DNA of 64,000 bases, from positions 62,001-126,000 of the forward strand of contig NZ_JGVU02000002.1 in the NCBI RefSeq assembly GCF_000708755.2. Reading direction: 5' to 3'. The position numbers and the translations under genes were made by a program. The notes under the pieces are model-generated. The model was not told where the DNA came from. It made no database searches and saw only the letters and a program-made list of their open reading frames with translations. Source of the stretch: Metabacillus indicus LMG 22858 (GTDB lineage Bacteria > Bacillota > Bacilli > Bacillales > Bacillaceae). This document shows positions 28,682-38,299 of the stretch, piece by piece. How positions within the stretch are numbered: the stretch's first letter is position 1; every line of letters begins with the position of its first letter.

Positions 28682-28707
28682 TGAAACCTTCTTCTAATTC
28701 GCTCGTA
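28682..28707 (+). promoter_or_regulatory. SigW-type promoter before yknW
   Basis: TGAAAC (28682-28687) and CGTA (28704-28707) are 16 bases apart, matching the SigmaW consensus TGAAAC-N16-CGTA. B. subtilis yknWXYZ is also SigW-dependent. Confidence 0.82.
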
Positions 28708-28739
28708 TTACTTACAGAATACATAAAAAATGGAGGTAT

Positions 28740-29453
28740 ATGGATATGGAACATCAAACGAATCCTGTTTTGGAAGGAAGCACACCGCCGCCGAAAAAAC
28801 CATCATTATTCGGTATGATCATGAACCCGGGTGAACAATTCGAACGCATCCGCCAAAACCCTAAAGTACTTGCAGGTTTTCTTCTTGTTACGCTGATGAT
28901 TTTAATTGGGACGGTGCTTACCGTTTTTCATACGCCGGCACTCACGGAAGATATGACAGGTGAAATCGGAATGTCATCTGAAGAAGCGGCCATGTTCACT
29001 ACGGTGATGAGCGTTGTCGGCATAGTAGTAGCAGCTATAGGAAGCATTGTTGTTTTAATTATTATGGCTGCCATTACGCTGGCGATTGTGAAAATGGCCG
29101 GTTCAGCGGTTAAGTTTAAGCAAATTCTTTCTATGACAATCTATATTTCTTTTGTTACGTCAATCGGTACCCTGTTAAACGGACTTATTGCATTTTTCAT
29201 TAAAGATGAGAATTATGTCAATCCTTATACAAGTGTCAACAGCATTGTCGGTGCTGAAGGCGGTCTTGGCGGTCTGTTAATGACAGTAGAAGTGTTTACA
29301 ATCTGGGGTGTTGTTCTGACGGCGCTTGGACTTCAGAAAGTCGCAGGTCTTTCTAAAGCAGCTTCATGGACAATCGCCATTATCTTCTTTGCACTTGGAG
29401 CTGTGCTTGCTGTAGCCGGCGGAGTGCTGCAAGGACTTGTACCGGCAGCATGA
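28740..29453 (+). CDS. yknW: YknW membrane protein (Yip1-like)
   Basis: Protein of 237 residues (about 231 in B. subtilis). A short cytosolic head with the Yip1-type motif MIMNPGEQFERIRQNP precedes five predicted membrane helices. YknW helps assembly or activity of the YknXYZ efflux complex, which protects B. subtilis from the killing peptide SdpC. The start is ATG 28740 or 28746, behind GGAGG. Its stop overlaps the yknX start by four bases, so yknWXYZ is one operon behind the SigW promoter at 28682. Confidence 0.9.
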   Translation: MDMEHQTNPVLEGSTPPPKKPSLFGMIMNPGEQFERIRQNPKVLAGFLLVTLMILIGTVLTVFHTPALTEDMTGEIGMSSEEAAMFTTVMSVVGIVVAAIGSIVVLIIMAAITLAIVKMAGSAVKFKQILSMTIYISFVTSIGTLLNGLIAFFIKDENYVNPYTSVNSIVGAEGGLGGLLMTVEVFTIWGVVLTALGLQKVAGLSKAASWTIAIIFFALGAVLAVAGGVLQGLVPAA

Positions 29454-30574
29454 AGAAAAAAGTCTGGATATCCATCGGAGTTGCAGCCATTATCGTATTG
29501 CTTGCAGGTGTGAATGTATACCGTGCCATGAATACAGAAGAGGTTAAAGTCAGCACAGTGAATCTATCAGACCGGGAGATCGTTTCAAATGTAATGGTTC
29601 CCGGCACACTTAAGTTTCAAAGCGAGCAATACATTTATCAGGAGCCTGAAAAAGGCCGGATTGCCGAAGTCCTGGTGAAAGAAGGGGATGCAGTTAAAGA
29701 AGGAACGCCTCTTCTTCGTTATGAAAATGAACAGGCAGCACTTGAAAAAGAACAAAATATGCTGTCTATAGAATCAAGCTATCTTAAAATCAGCCAGCTG
29801 AAAAATCAGTTGGAGGATCTTGATGAAAAAGAAAAAGAGTTAGCAAATCAGACAGGTAAAAAAGAAGCAGAAAAAACCGTTGAAGCAGAGCGTGATCAGC
29901 TGAAGATGGAGCTTAAAATGGCAGACATCGAACTGCGCCAGCTGAATCTTCAGAAAGAAACAGTCCAAAAGCAGCTTGAGAATCTTGAAGTGAAAAGCGA
30001 GATGGCCGGCACTGTTATTGCGGTTGAAGATCAGCATGCACAGTCTGCAGACGGTACGCTGAAAGCGGTCATACATATTGCCAAAACAGATTCCTATATT
30101 GTCAGCGGAGTTCTGTCGGAATATGATTCTCTTAAAGTTGCCAAAGACCAGCCTGTAACCCTTCGTTCTGATGTGGTGACAGATGCTGAATGGAAGGGGA
30201 AAGTCAGTAAAATCGGCCTTCTGCCGGAAGTTGCAGCGGGAACGATGGGAACGGAAAATACAGCCGTTCAATACCCTGTTGAAGTCATCATTGAAGGCAG
30301 TGAAATGAAGGCAAAACCCGGTTTTAAGCTGATTATGGAAATTGAAACTGAAAAGCGGAACGTACAGACAGTGCCTGTAGATGCGGTCAAACAGGACGGT
30401 GAAGATTATTACGTCTATACAGTAGAAGACGGCAAAACAAAGAAGAAAACAGTTGAAATCGGTACGGCTTCCTCTGATTATATGGAAATCAAAGAAGGGC
30501 TGACAGATAAAGATCAAGTGGTGGCAAAACCCGAAGACAATCTTCTGAGCGGGACGGAAGTGACGGTCAAATGA
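29450..30574 (+). CDS. yknX: YknX efflux adaptor (membrane fusion protein)
   Basis: Protein of 374 residues (377 in B. subtilis) from ATG 29450, overlapping the yknW stop. One N-terminal membrane anchor (VWISIGVAAIIVLLAGV) is followed by a biotinyl-lipoyl-like half-motif (GRIAEVLVKEGDAVKEGTPL). A long coiled-coil hairpin spans residues about 105-180, followed by the second half-motif and beta-barrel domains. It is the extracytoplasmic adaptor of the MacAB-like YknXYZ pump. The ribosome binding site is distant, so translation probably depends on coupling to yknW. Confidence 0.92.
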   Translation: MKKKVWISIGVAAIIVLLAGVNVYRAMNTEEVKVSTVNLSDREIVSNVMVPGTLKFQSEQYIYQEPEKGRIAEVLVKEGDAVKEGTPLLRYENEQAALEKEQNMLSIESSYLKISQLKNQLEDLDEKEKELANQTGKKEAEKTVEAERDQLKMELKMADIELRQLNLQKETVQKQLENLEVKSEMAGTVIAVEDQHAQSADGTLKAVIHIAKTDSYIVSGVLSEYDSLKVAKDQPVTLRSDVVTDAEWKGKVSKIGLLPEVAAGTMGTENTAVQYPVEVIIEGSEMKAKPGFKLIMEIETEKRNVQTVPVDAVKQDGEDYYVYTVEDGKTKKKTVEIGTASSDYMEIKEGLTDKDQVVAKPEDNLLSGTEVTVK

Positions 30575-31257
30575 TCAGGCTCTCAGGCATCACAAAGAGC
30601 TACAAGGTCGGAAAAGAATCCTTCGACGTTCTGAAGAACATCAACCTTTTCATTGAAGAGGGGGAATTCATCTCGATCATGGGGCCGTCCGGTTCAGGCA
30701 AGTCAACGCTGATGAACATCATCGGCTGTCTGGACCGGCCGTCAGAAGGCCAATACTTCCTCGACGGGACAGATGTGGCAGGCTATCAGGATTCAGAGCT
30801 TGCAGGCGTGCGCAATCTCTCCATCGGATTTGTCTTTCAGCAGTTTCAGCTTCTTCCGAGACTTACAGCCCTTAAAAACGTTGAATTGCCCATGGTTTAT
30901 GCCGGCGTTAAAAAGAAGGAGCGGGAGGAAAGAGCAAGACTTGCGCTTGAAAAGGTCGGTCTTTCAGAGCGGATCAATCATCTACCGAATGAACTGTCAG
31001 GGGGGCAAAAACAGCGTGTTGCCATCGCCCGTTCCATCGTCAATCAGCCCCGTCTGATTCTTGCTGACGAACCGACAGGCGCTTTAGATACGAAAACGAG
31101 TGTATCGATCATGGAGCAATTTGCCGCCCTTAATCTGGAAGGCACGACTGTCATAATCGTCACCCATGAACAGGAAGTAGCCGACTATACAAAGAGGGTC
31201 ATTATGGTCAGAGACGGTGAAATTACCTCTCACGGAGCAGAAAGGAGAAACGCATGA
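30571..31257 (+). CDS. yknY: YknY ATPase of the MacB-like efflux pump
   Basis: Protein of 228 residues. A complete ABC ATPase: Walker A GPSGSGKST, Q-loop VFQQFQLLPRLTALKN, signature LSGGQKQRVAIAR, Walker B LILADEPTGALD and H-loop VTHE. The LolD/MacB group is recognised by the sequence after the Q-loop (LLPRLTA.KNVELPM). It powers the YknXYZ complex by coupling to the YknZ permease. It overlaps yknX and yknZ by four bases at either end. Confidence 0.95.
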   Translation: MIRLSGITKSYKVGKESFDVLKNINLFIEEGEFISIMGPSGSGKSTLMNIIGCLDRPSEGQYFLDGTDVAGYQDSELAGVRNLSIGFVFQQFQLLPRLTALKNVELPMVYAGVKKKEREERARLALEKVGLSERINHLPNELSGGQKQRVAIARSIVNQPRLILADEPTGALDTKTSVSIMEQFAALNLEGTTVIIVTHEQEVADYTKRVIMVRDGEITSHGAERRNA

Positions 31258-32447
31258 GCTTTATTGAAAACATAAGAATGGCGTTCTCCTCTGTTCTCGC
31301 TCATAAACTCCGGTCGATCTTAACAATGCTTGGCATCATTATCGGGGTTGCATCCGTTATTTTAGTTGTAGCCATCGGCCAGGGCGGCGAGCAAATGCTT
31401 AAATCACAGTTCACCGGTACCAGCAATACGATCGAAGTCTTTTACCAGCCAAGTGAAGAAGAAATGCAATCAGACCCAAACGCGTATATGAAGTCCGCTT
31501 TTGACCAGTCAGATATTAATGACATGGCCAGCATTCCGGAAGTTGAAAAGGTTGTTGCTTCAAGCTCTGAGTTCATGCCGGTGCGTCATAAAGAGGAAGC
31601 GGCCGATACGTCGATTTTCAGCATTAATCAGGCCTATATTGAAGTAAATCAGCTGAAGATCGAATCTGGAAGAAATCTGATGGAAGCTGATTTTATCGGA
31701 GGCGAAAGGGCCGGAATTATCAGCCAGGAGACGAAAAAAGAGCTCTTCAAAGACACTGACCCGATTGGGGAAATTGTCTGGATCAGCGGTCAGCCGTTTG
31801 AAATTGTCGGAGTGCTTGAAAAACCGGAGGGGCTGTTTTCGTTCGGTTCAATGGAAATCTACATCCCGTCCAATACATATCGCGCTTCTTTCGGCAAATC
31901 TGATTTTAATCAGGTGACGCTGCAGGCAAAAGACGCAGAAAGCCTGCAGGAAGCAGGAAAAAAAGCCACCTCCATGCTCAATCAAAAACATGATACGGAA
32001 GATTCCTACCAAGTGTTTAATATGGAAGAGATTGCAGAAGGAATTGGTCAGGTAACCAGAATCATGACCCTGATCATTGGTTCAATCGCAGGCATCTCAC
32101 TGTTTGTCGGCGGAATTGGCGTCATGAACATCATGCTCGTATCCGTCACAGAGAGAACCCGGGAAATCGGCATAAGAAAAGCGCTTGGGGCAACAAAGCG
32201 TCAGATCCTGACCCAGTTTCTCATCGAATCCATCACACTGACCCTCATTGGAGGCATCATTGGCATCCTCCTCGGTGCAGGAGGAGCTTCACTCGTCTCC
32301 GTATTCGCCGGATGGCCGTCACTCGTATCCTGGCAAGTCGTCCTGGGAGGACTCGCATTCTCAATGGTCATAGGCATCATATTCGGCATGCTGCCCGCAA
32401 ACAAAGCAGCAAGGCTTGATCCTATCGATTCCCTGCGTTATGAATAA
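31254..32447 (+). CDS. yknZ: YknZ permease of the MacB-like efflux pump
   Basis: Protein of 397 residues, the same as in B. subtilis. MacB/FtsX topology: an N-terminal helix after the opening FIENIRMAFSSVLAHKLRSI motif, a large extracytoplasmic domain (about residues 45-270), then three helices near the C-terminus. The conserved MLVSVTERTREIGIRKALGA segment contacts the ATPase. The pump removes or neutralises amphipathic peptides at the membrane rather than transporting across a second membrane. It is the last gene of the SigW operon, with a terminator at 32497. Confidence 0.95.
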   Translation: MSFIENIRMAFSSVLAHKLRSILTMLGIIIGVASVILVVAIGQGGEQMLKSQFTGTSNTIEVFYQPSEEEMQSDPNAYMKSAFDQSDINDMASIPEVEKVVASSSEFMPVRHKEEAADTSIFSINQAYIEVNQLKIESGRNLMEADFIGGERAGIISQETKKELFKDTDPIGEIVWISGQPFEIVGVLEKPEGLFSFGSMEIYIPSNTYRASFGKSDFNQVTLQAKDAESLQEAGKKATSMLNQKHDTEDSYQVFNMEEIAEGIGQVTRIMTLIIGSIAGISLFVGGIGVMNIMLVSVTERTREIGIRKALGATKRQILTQFLIESITLTLIGGIIGILLGAGGASLVSVFAGWPSLVSWQVVLGGLAFSMVIGIIFGMLPANKAARLDPIDSLRYE

Positions 32448-32496
32448 ACAAATTTTCTGGACGGATTTTGTTCAGGAATACTGAGAAAGTTTTAAG

Positions 32497-32533
32497 ACAC
32501 ACCGACGAGCTCAAGCAATCGGTGTGTTTTTTT
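32497..32533 (+). terminator. yknWXYZ terminator
   Basis: ACACACCGA (32497-32505) pairs with TCGGTGTGT (32519-32527) and is followed by T. Confidence 0.85.
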
Positions 32534-32725
32534 GAGTGCTTAAGCAGTCCAAATGACTGCTAGTGGACTGCAGCGGAAAGCAAGTGACTGGAGCGAAAGG
32601 GAACGGTGTTACAGCTGCTAAGCATCATCCATAAACAGGAAAATCCCAGAAAACCCTTGCTACGCGGTTGTGATGATGGTACAAAGGGAATAGAGATTTT
32701 ATGTGCCACGAGATTGGAATGATGT

Positions 32726-33352
32726 ATGATGAAACTTGCAGGAGCACTGCTAAAACTGACAATGATAGCGGTTATCGGACTGTTTCTTTATTCTTCAGCT
32801 AGTATATGGTTCTATGGAAACAAACACGATTCAGTCAAAACAGATGCAGCGGTAGTTCTTGGAGCAGCCGCCTGGGGAGAAGAACCGTCTCCTGTTTTTA
32901 AAGAACGCATCAATCATGCCATTAAACTGTACAAGGAAAAAAAGGTAGAGAAAATTATCTTTACTGGCGGCAAAGCGATTCAGACCGATCTGCCTGAATC
33001 TGTAGTCGGTAAAAACTATGCAGTCGATCAGGGTGTCCGCGAATCAGATATTTTAGTTGAGACAAGTTCCAGACTGACAGAAGACAATTTGAAATTCGCC
33101 TATGAAAAAGGGCAAAAAGCAGGCATTGAATCATATACCATCGTGAGTGATCCCTACCACATGAAGAGATCGGTGCTGCTTGCAGAAAAAATCGGGATGA
33201 ACGTTTACTCATCTCCAACCACCACATCCGCATACAGAACATGGGAAACGAAACTTCCCGTTTACTCAAAGGAAGTGCTGTTCTATGCAGGATATCTTGT
33301 TACGCTTCCATTTGAAATGATAAACAAAAAAGAGGAATTGCCCAGCGGGTAA
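32726..33352 (+). CDS. YdcF/SanA-type DUF218 membrane protein
   Basis: Protein of 208 residues. A single N-terminal membrane helix (LTMIAVIGLFLYSSASIWF) is followed by an extracytoplasmic DUF218 domain. It has the motifs AAVVLGAAAW, KIIFTGGKA, LTEDNLKFAYE and VSDPYHMKRSVLLAEKIG. DUF218 proteins bind nucleotides or lipid-linked sugars and influence envelope integrity. The reaction is not settled. It lies between yknZ and the LysE gene, where B. subtilis has the fructose operon. It has weak upstream signals but a clear shared terminator. Confidence 0.85.
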   Translation: MMKLAGALLKLTMIAVIGLFLYSSASIWFYGNKHDSVKTDAAVVLGAAAWGEEPSPVFKERINHAIKLYKEKKVEKIIFTGGKAIQTDLPESVVGKNYAVDQGVRESDILVETSSRLTEDNLKFAYEKGQKAGIESYTIVSDPYHMKRSVLLAEKIGMNVYSSPTTTSAYRTWETKLPVYSKEVLFYAGYLVTLPFEMINKKEELPSG

Positions 33353-33368
33353 TTCCTCTTTTTTGTTT
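33322..33368. terminator. Bidirectional terminator between DUF218 and LysE genes
   Basis: AAAGAGGAATT and AATTCCTCTTT pair with runs of A/T on both sides. The stem overlaps the last DUF218 codons. Confidence 0.88.
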
Positions 33369-34014
33369 AAATAAGCAGCGCGAATAAATGTGAAAGCAAA
33401 TAAAAACTGTAGCCAAGGAGATAAGCTCCGGCAGCAAATGTTACAGCTTTAAGAATCCATTCTTTCAAATAGTTTCTTAGAAAATGAACCGTCATTGCCA
33501 CGTTGATATTCCATAAAATGATGCCTGCAATAATCAGCATGCTGTAGAGGAAGAGATACATGAAGGAGTGGCCGGGGCCAAGAGTTGTTAAACTTGAACC
33601 GTAAACACCGAGCCAGAAAATAAAAATAAACGGATTGGCGAGAGCAATCAATAATCCTGTCCAGTATGAACTTTTTTCGCCGGAAATCTCATCAGCATGT
33701 CTCAGCAGTTTTTTTTCAGACAGCGCGCTCATCATGCTATTAATGCCTAGCCTGGCCAATAGCAGAAAACCAGCCGCGCAAAGAAGATATGAAAAAAAAG
33801 GATGGGTAAGATAAACAGCAAGTCCGAGAAAAATAAGAAACATAAGGACCAGATCAATTGTGACCGCACCGAGTCCTACAAGCATGGAAGGCCAAAACCC
33901 CCCTTTAATTCCCCTCCGGATCATCTCAAGTTTAACAGGGCCGACCGGGGCAGCCAGACTGATGCCGAGTACAAGCGGTTTAATAATGAATAAAATCATC
34001 TCCAATTTGTTCAT
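33367..34014 (-). CDS. LysE/RhtB family amino acid exporter
   Basis: Protein of 215 residues with six predicted membrane helices. The family motif is near the start: GISLAAPVGPVKLEMIRRGIKGG, the G-x-x-x-GP-x loop of LysE/RhtB exporters. The segment GLLIALANPFIFIFWLGVYG is the second conserved repeat. It would export an amino acid or small solute by proton antiport. The substrate cannot be told from sequence. It starts at ATG 34014 behind AAAGG. It is a single gene on the minus strand. Confidence 0.88.
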   Translation of the reverse strand: MNKLEMILFIIKPLVLGISLAAPVGPVKLEMIRRGIKGGFWPSMLVGLGAVTIDLVLMFLIFLGLAVYLTHPFFSYLLCAAGFLLLARLGINSMMSALSEKKLLRHADEISGEKSSYWTGLLIALANPFIFIFWLGVYGSSLTTLGPGHSFMYLFLYSMLIIAGIILWNINVAMTVHFLRNYLKEWILKAVTFAAGAYLLGYSFYLLSHLFALLI

Positions 34015-34208
34015 CTGCCTTTCAAGCCTTGTCCATAAAGTGTATTCAGAAGGCCGTCTTTTTCGTCCTTCATTTTTATAAAGACAGGAATTTTTTTACT
34101 TTAGAGGAATTTCACTTGCTTTCGGCAAACTTAACTGTTAATTACTTGCTTGTGTAGAATGTGTCTATTTAGAGGGCTTTAAGAGGACTGCAGAGGAGGT
34201 TATCGGTG

Positions 34209-34760
34209 ATGAATTCAGTGAAGAAAAGGCATTTCATGATGGAATGGGGCAAGGCACTCCTTTTTGCAGCAGGAATAGCTCTTTTAATCAGACTGTTCTT
34301 GTTTGAGCCCTACATGGTGGAGGGTTCTTCGATGGATCCGACGCTTCATGACGGGGAGAGGCTGTTTGTTAACAAAGCGGTATATGTTTCTGGAGGAATA
34401 AGGCATGGAGATATTGTCATTATCAGCGGACAAGAGAAGGGTCTGCATTATGTGAAAAGGGTGATTGGATTACCGGGTGACACAGTGGAAGTGAGAGATC
34501 ACAAGGTGCGTGTTAATGGACACCCCTCAGATGAACCGTATATTAAAATGAACGAGGAGAAGGCAGCGCAGCTTGGCACATACATTATGGAGGACTTTCC
34601 GCTGGTCAAAGTTCCAAAAGACGAGGTGTTTGTCATGGGGGATAACCGCGCGAACAGCATGGATTCACGAAATGGCCTCGGCAGCATTAAAATCAGCCGC
34701 ATCGAAGGAAAAGCGGCATTCATTTTTTATCCTTTTGAAAAAATAAGGTCAACAAAATAA
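34209..34760 (+). CDS. sipT: Type I signal peptidase
   Basis: Protein of 183 residues from ATG 34209. GTG 34206 is also possible behind the same GAGGAGG. One N-terminal membrane anchor (ALLFAAGIALLIRLFLF) is followed by the catalytic serine in VEGSSMDPTLHDG (about residue 42) and the catalytic lysine in YVKRVIGLPGD (about residue 82). The conserved box MGDNRANSMDSR follows. It cleaves signal peptides from exported proteins on the outer face of the membrane. Its place just before ykpA is that of sipT in B. subtilis, which decides the symbol among the paralogues. Confidence 0.88.
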   Translation: MNSVKKRHFMMEWGKALLFAAGIALLIRLFLFEPYMVEGSSMDPTLHDGERLFVNKAVYVSGGIRHGDIVIISGQEKGLHYVKRVIGLPGDTVEVRDHKVRVNGHPSDEPYIKMNEEKAAQLGTYIMEDFPLVKVPKDEVFVMGDNRANSMDSRNGLGSIKISRIEGKAAFIFYPFEKIRSTK

Positions 34761-34769
34761 TAGAAAGAA

Positions 34770-34796
34770 TGTAACGAAATGGAAAACACTCTCGTC
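34770..34796 (+). promoter_or_regulatory. ECF sigma promoter (SigX/SigM type) before DUF4349 gene
   Basis: TGTAAC (34770-34775) and CGTC (34793-34796) are 17 bases apart, fitting SigX/SigM-type promoters. The start codon at 34830 is about 30 bases downstream. Confidence 0.65.
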
Positions 34797-34829
34797 TAAT
34801 CGTTTAAAGAAAAAGGGGAGTGTCAATCC

Positions 34830-35753
34830 ATGAGAAAATTCTCGGTGTCTTTATTTATGATTATTTTAATTCTGATCGTCTCAGCCTGCAGCAGTTCAGA
34901 GGAATCAAAAATGGACAGCTCAGGAAGTTCATCAAAAGAAATGTCCAATGCCGACTTTGCGGAGAAATCCGAAAATCCTGCTCCTGAAGAAAAAACGGTG
35001 CAAAATGACAGCAAAACAGCCGCACCTGTTCCGCAGAACCGCAAAGTGATCTACACGGCTGACATGGCCGTGAGGGTGAAAAGCTATCAGGAAGCTGTGT
35101 CATCCATTCAGAAAACACTTGCTTCACTGGGCGGGTATGTGATGGAATCAAATACATATTCAGGGGAAGAAGACCAGCCGCAGGAAGGCATGCTGACCGT
35201 AAAAGTCCCTCAGGAAGCCTTTCAGTCATTCCTGAATACGGTTGAAAAGGGAAGCATCAAGGTTGAAAACCAAACGGTTTCAGGGCAGGATGTAACGGAG
35301 GAATACGTGGATTTAGAATCAAGGCTGAAATCAAAAAAGACCGTTGAGGAGAGGCTGCTGAGCTTTATGAAAGAAGCTCGAAAAACGGAGGATCTTTTGA
35401 AGATTTCAAATGATTTAAGTGCTGTTCAGGAAGAAATTGAACAGTTAACAGGCAGAATCAATTACTTAAACAATCAAACATCTTTCGCCACCGTTTCCAT
35501 TCATCTCTCAGAAAATAAAATCAATGTGCCGGGCCTTGAGAATGAAAACCTGAATACGTGGCAGAAAACAAAACAGCAGTTCATGGAAAGCATAAATACT
35601 CTTCTGTCAGCAGGTTCAGCCATCATCGTCTTTACAGCCGGAAATTTGCCTGTCCTTGCCGTGCTCTTCCTTGCAGGCTTTGCCATATGGCTCGCTGTTA
35701 AAAAACGCATGAACAGAAACAATCCGGCACCTCCGGCTGATATGGGCGACTGA
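34830..35753 (+). CDS. DUF4349 lipoprotein
   Basis: Protein of 307 residues. The lipoprotein signal ends in LIVSAC, with lipidated Cys near residue 20, followed by a Ser/Glu-rich linker (to about residue 65). The DUF4349 domain follows, with RKVIYTADMAVRVKSYQEAV, GGYVMES, a coiled-coil (LLKISNDLSAVQEEIEQLTGRI) and the NQTSFATVSIHLSE strand. A C-terminal membrane helix (LPVLAVLFLAGFAIWLAV) means both ends are membrane-attached. Function unknown. An ECF promoter upstream suggests induction by envelope stress. The gene sits between sipT and ykpA. Confidence 0.87.
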   Translation: MRKFSVSLFMIILILIVSACSSSEESKMDSSGSSSKEMSNADFAEKSENPAPEEKTVQNDSKTAAPVPQNRKVIYTADMAVRVKSYQEAVSSIQKTLASLGGYVMESNTYSGEEDQPQEGMLTVKVPQEAFQSFLNTVEKGSIKVENQTVSGQDVTEEYVDLESRLKSKKTVEERLLSFMKEARKTEDLLKISNDLSAVQEEIEQLTGRINYLNNQTSFATVSIHLSENKINVPGLENENLNTWQKTKQQFMESINTLLSAGSAIIVFTAGNLPVLAVLFLAGFAIWLAVKKRMNRNNPAPPADMGD

Positions 35754-35809
35754 TTAGGCGTTTTCTTTTTTCTCAGATTGGGAAAAAGAAGGAAAAGGCG
35801 GGATGAATA

Positions 35810-36172
35810 ATGACGATAAAAGCATGTTCAAAGATGTCAAAAAATTGTGTGTCAACGGTAAATGAAAAAGGCGGGCGCAGCATGAATCCCATCATGTATT
35901 CAGGAAGTGCGTCTGAAGCGATGAATCACCTGCGCAATGTTCTTTTTTCCATGAAAGGCGCTGAGATTGCAGAGCAGAGCGGTACCCGGCTGCATGCAGT
36001 GTTCACGTCAGATAAGCTGAAATTTAAAGACGATGTGCATTTTGAAATGGACGATAAAGCTAAAAACATTCATTTCAGATCCTCCTCCAGAACAGGCTAC
36101 TATGACTTTGGCGTTAACCGCAAACGCATGGAGGAGATTGAAGCTAGATTTAAAAAAGAATCCGGAACGTAA
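35810..36172 (+). CDS. DUF1499 family protein
   Basis: Protein of 120 residues. It has the DUF1499 pattern: an early NCVST segment, then NPIMYSGSASEAMNHL, FTSDKLKFKDDVHFEMDD and the highly conserved IHFRSSSRTGYYDFGVNRKRMEEI. No signal peptide or membrane helix is seen in this version. The start at ATG 35810 is preferred because the CVST motif belongs to the domain. A later ATG (35882) would remove it. Function unknown. It ends in a perfect palindrome shared with the convergent small membrane protein. Confidence 0.82.
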   Translation: MTIKACSKMSKNCVSTVNEKGGRSMNPIMYSGSASEAMNHLRNVLFSMKGAEIAEQSGTRLHAVFTSDKLKFKDDVHFEMDDKAKNIHFRSSSRTGYYDFGVNRKRMEEIEARFKKESGT

Positions 36173-36204
36173 AAAAATCAGACAGCTGTCTGATTTTTTT
36201 ACGT
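36167..36204. terminator. Perfect 38-bp palindromic bidirectional terminator
   Basis: The two 19-base arms (36167-36185 and 36186-36204) are exact reverse complements with no spacer. They hold seven A on one side and seven T on the other. The stop codons of both convergent genes lie inside it. Confidence 0.92.
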
Positions 36205-36459
36205 ATAGATGAGAGTTAAGATCAGCATGGTGATAAAAACAGAACCGATAATCCCAAGGATTGTTTTTGGAAACGATACTCTGTCATCTATTTTTCCAAG
36301 CCGGGTGAGAATCTTTTTGCTGAAAAAATGCACAAGCAGATAAATGATCACAAGACCAATGAAAAAGGTCATATTGCTTGTTTTGAATCCCGTATATGCG
36401 AGGAAGAGCCCCGTAAAGAAGATATACAGAGAATATTCCATAAGAGTCAGTAATTTCAT
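36199..36459 (-). CDS. Small membrane protein of unknown function
   Basis: Protein of 86 residues with three hydrophobic segments (YSLYIFFTGLFLAYTG, MTFFIGLVIIYLLVHFF, TILGIIGSVFITMLILTLIY), separated by a short basic loop (SKKILTRLGKIDDR). The start is ATG 36459 behind CGGAGGT with good spacing, which supports it being a real gene. No family is recognised. It is monocistronic on the minus strand, divergent from ykpA. Confidence 0.72.
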   Translation of the reverse strand: MKLLTLMEYSLYIFFTGLFLAYTGFKTSNMTFFIGLVIIYLLVHFFSKKILTRLGKIDDRVSFPKTILGIIGSVFITMLILTLIYT

Positions 36460-36585
36460 AGCAAATACCTCCGTGATGTACTGAACATAATCCTACCATA
36501 AAAAACGGAAATTCAACATGTCAGGACTGTGAACATTGAATTCAGATTCTGTATGCATATTTTTTTCTGCCGGTTCGTGTTATAA

Positions 36586-38241
<1,656 letters not shown>

Positions 38242-38261
38242 TTTTGCGGCGCCAGAAATAG

Positions 38262-38299
38262 AAAAAATCGTCCTGCAGCTCGTGCAGGACGATTTTTTT
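38262..38299. terminator. Bidirectional terminator between ykpA and the CobW gene
   Basis: AAAAAATCGTCCTGCA (38262-38277) pairs with TGCAGGACGATTTTTT (38283-38298) around a five-base loop. Confidence 0.92.
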
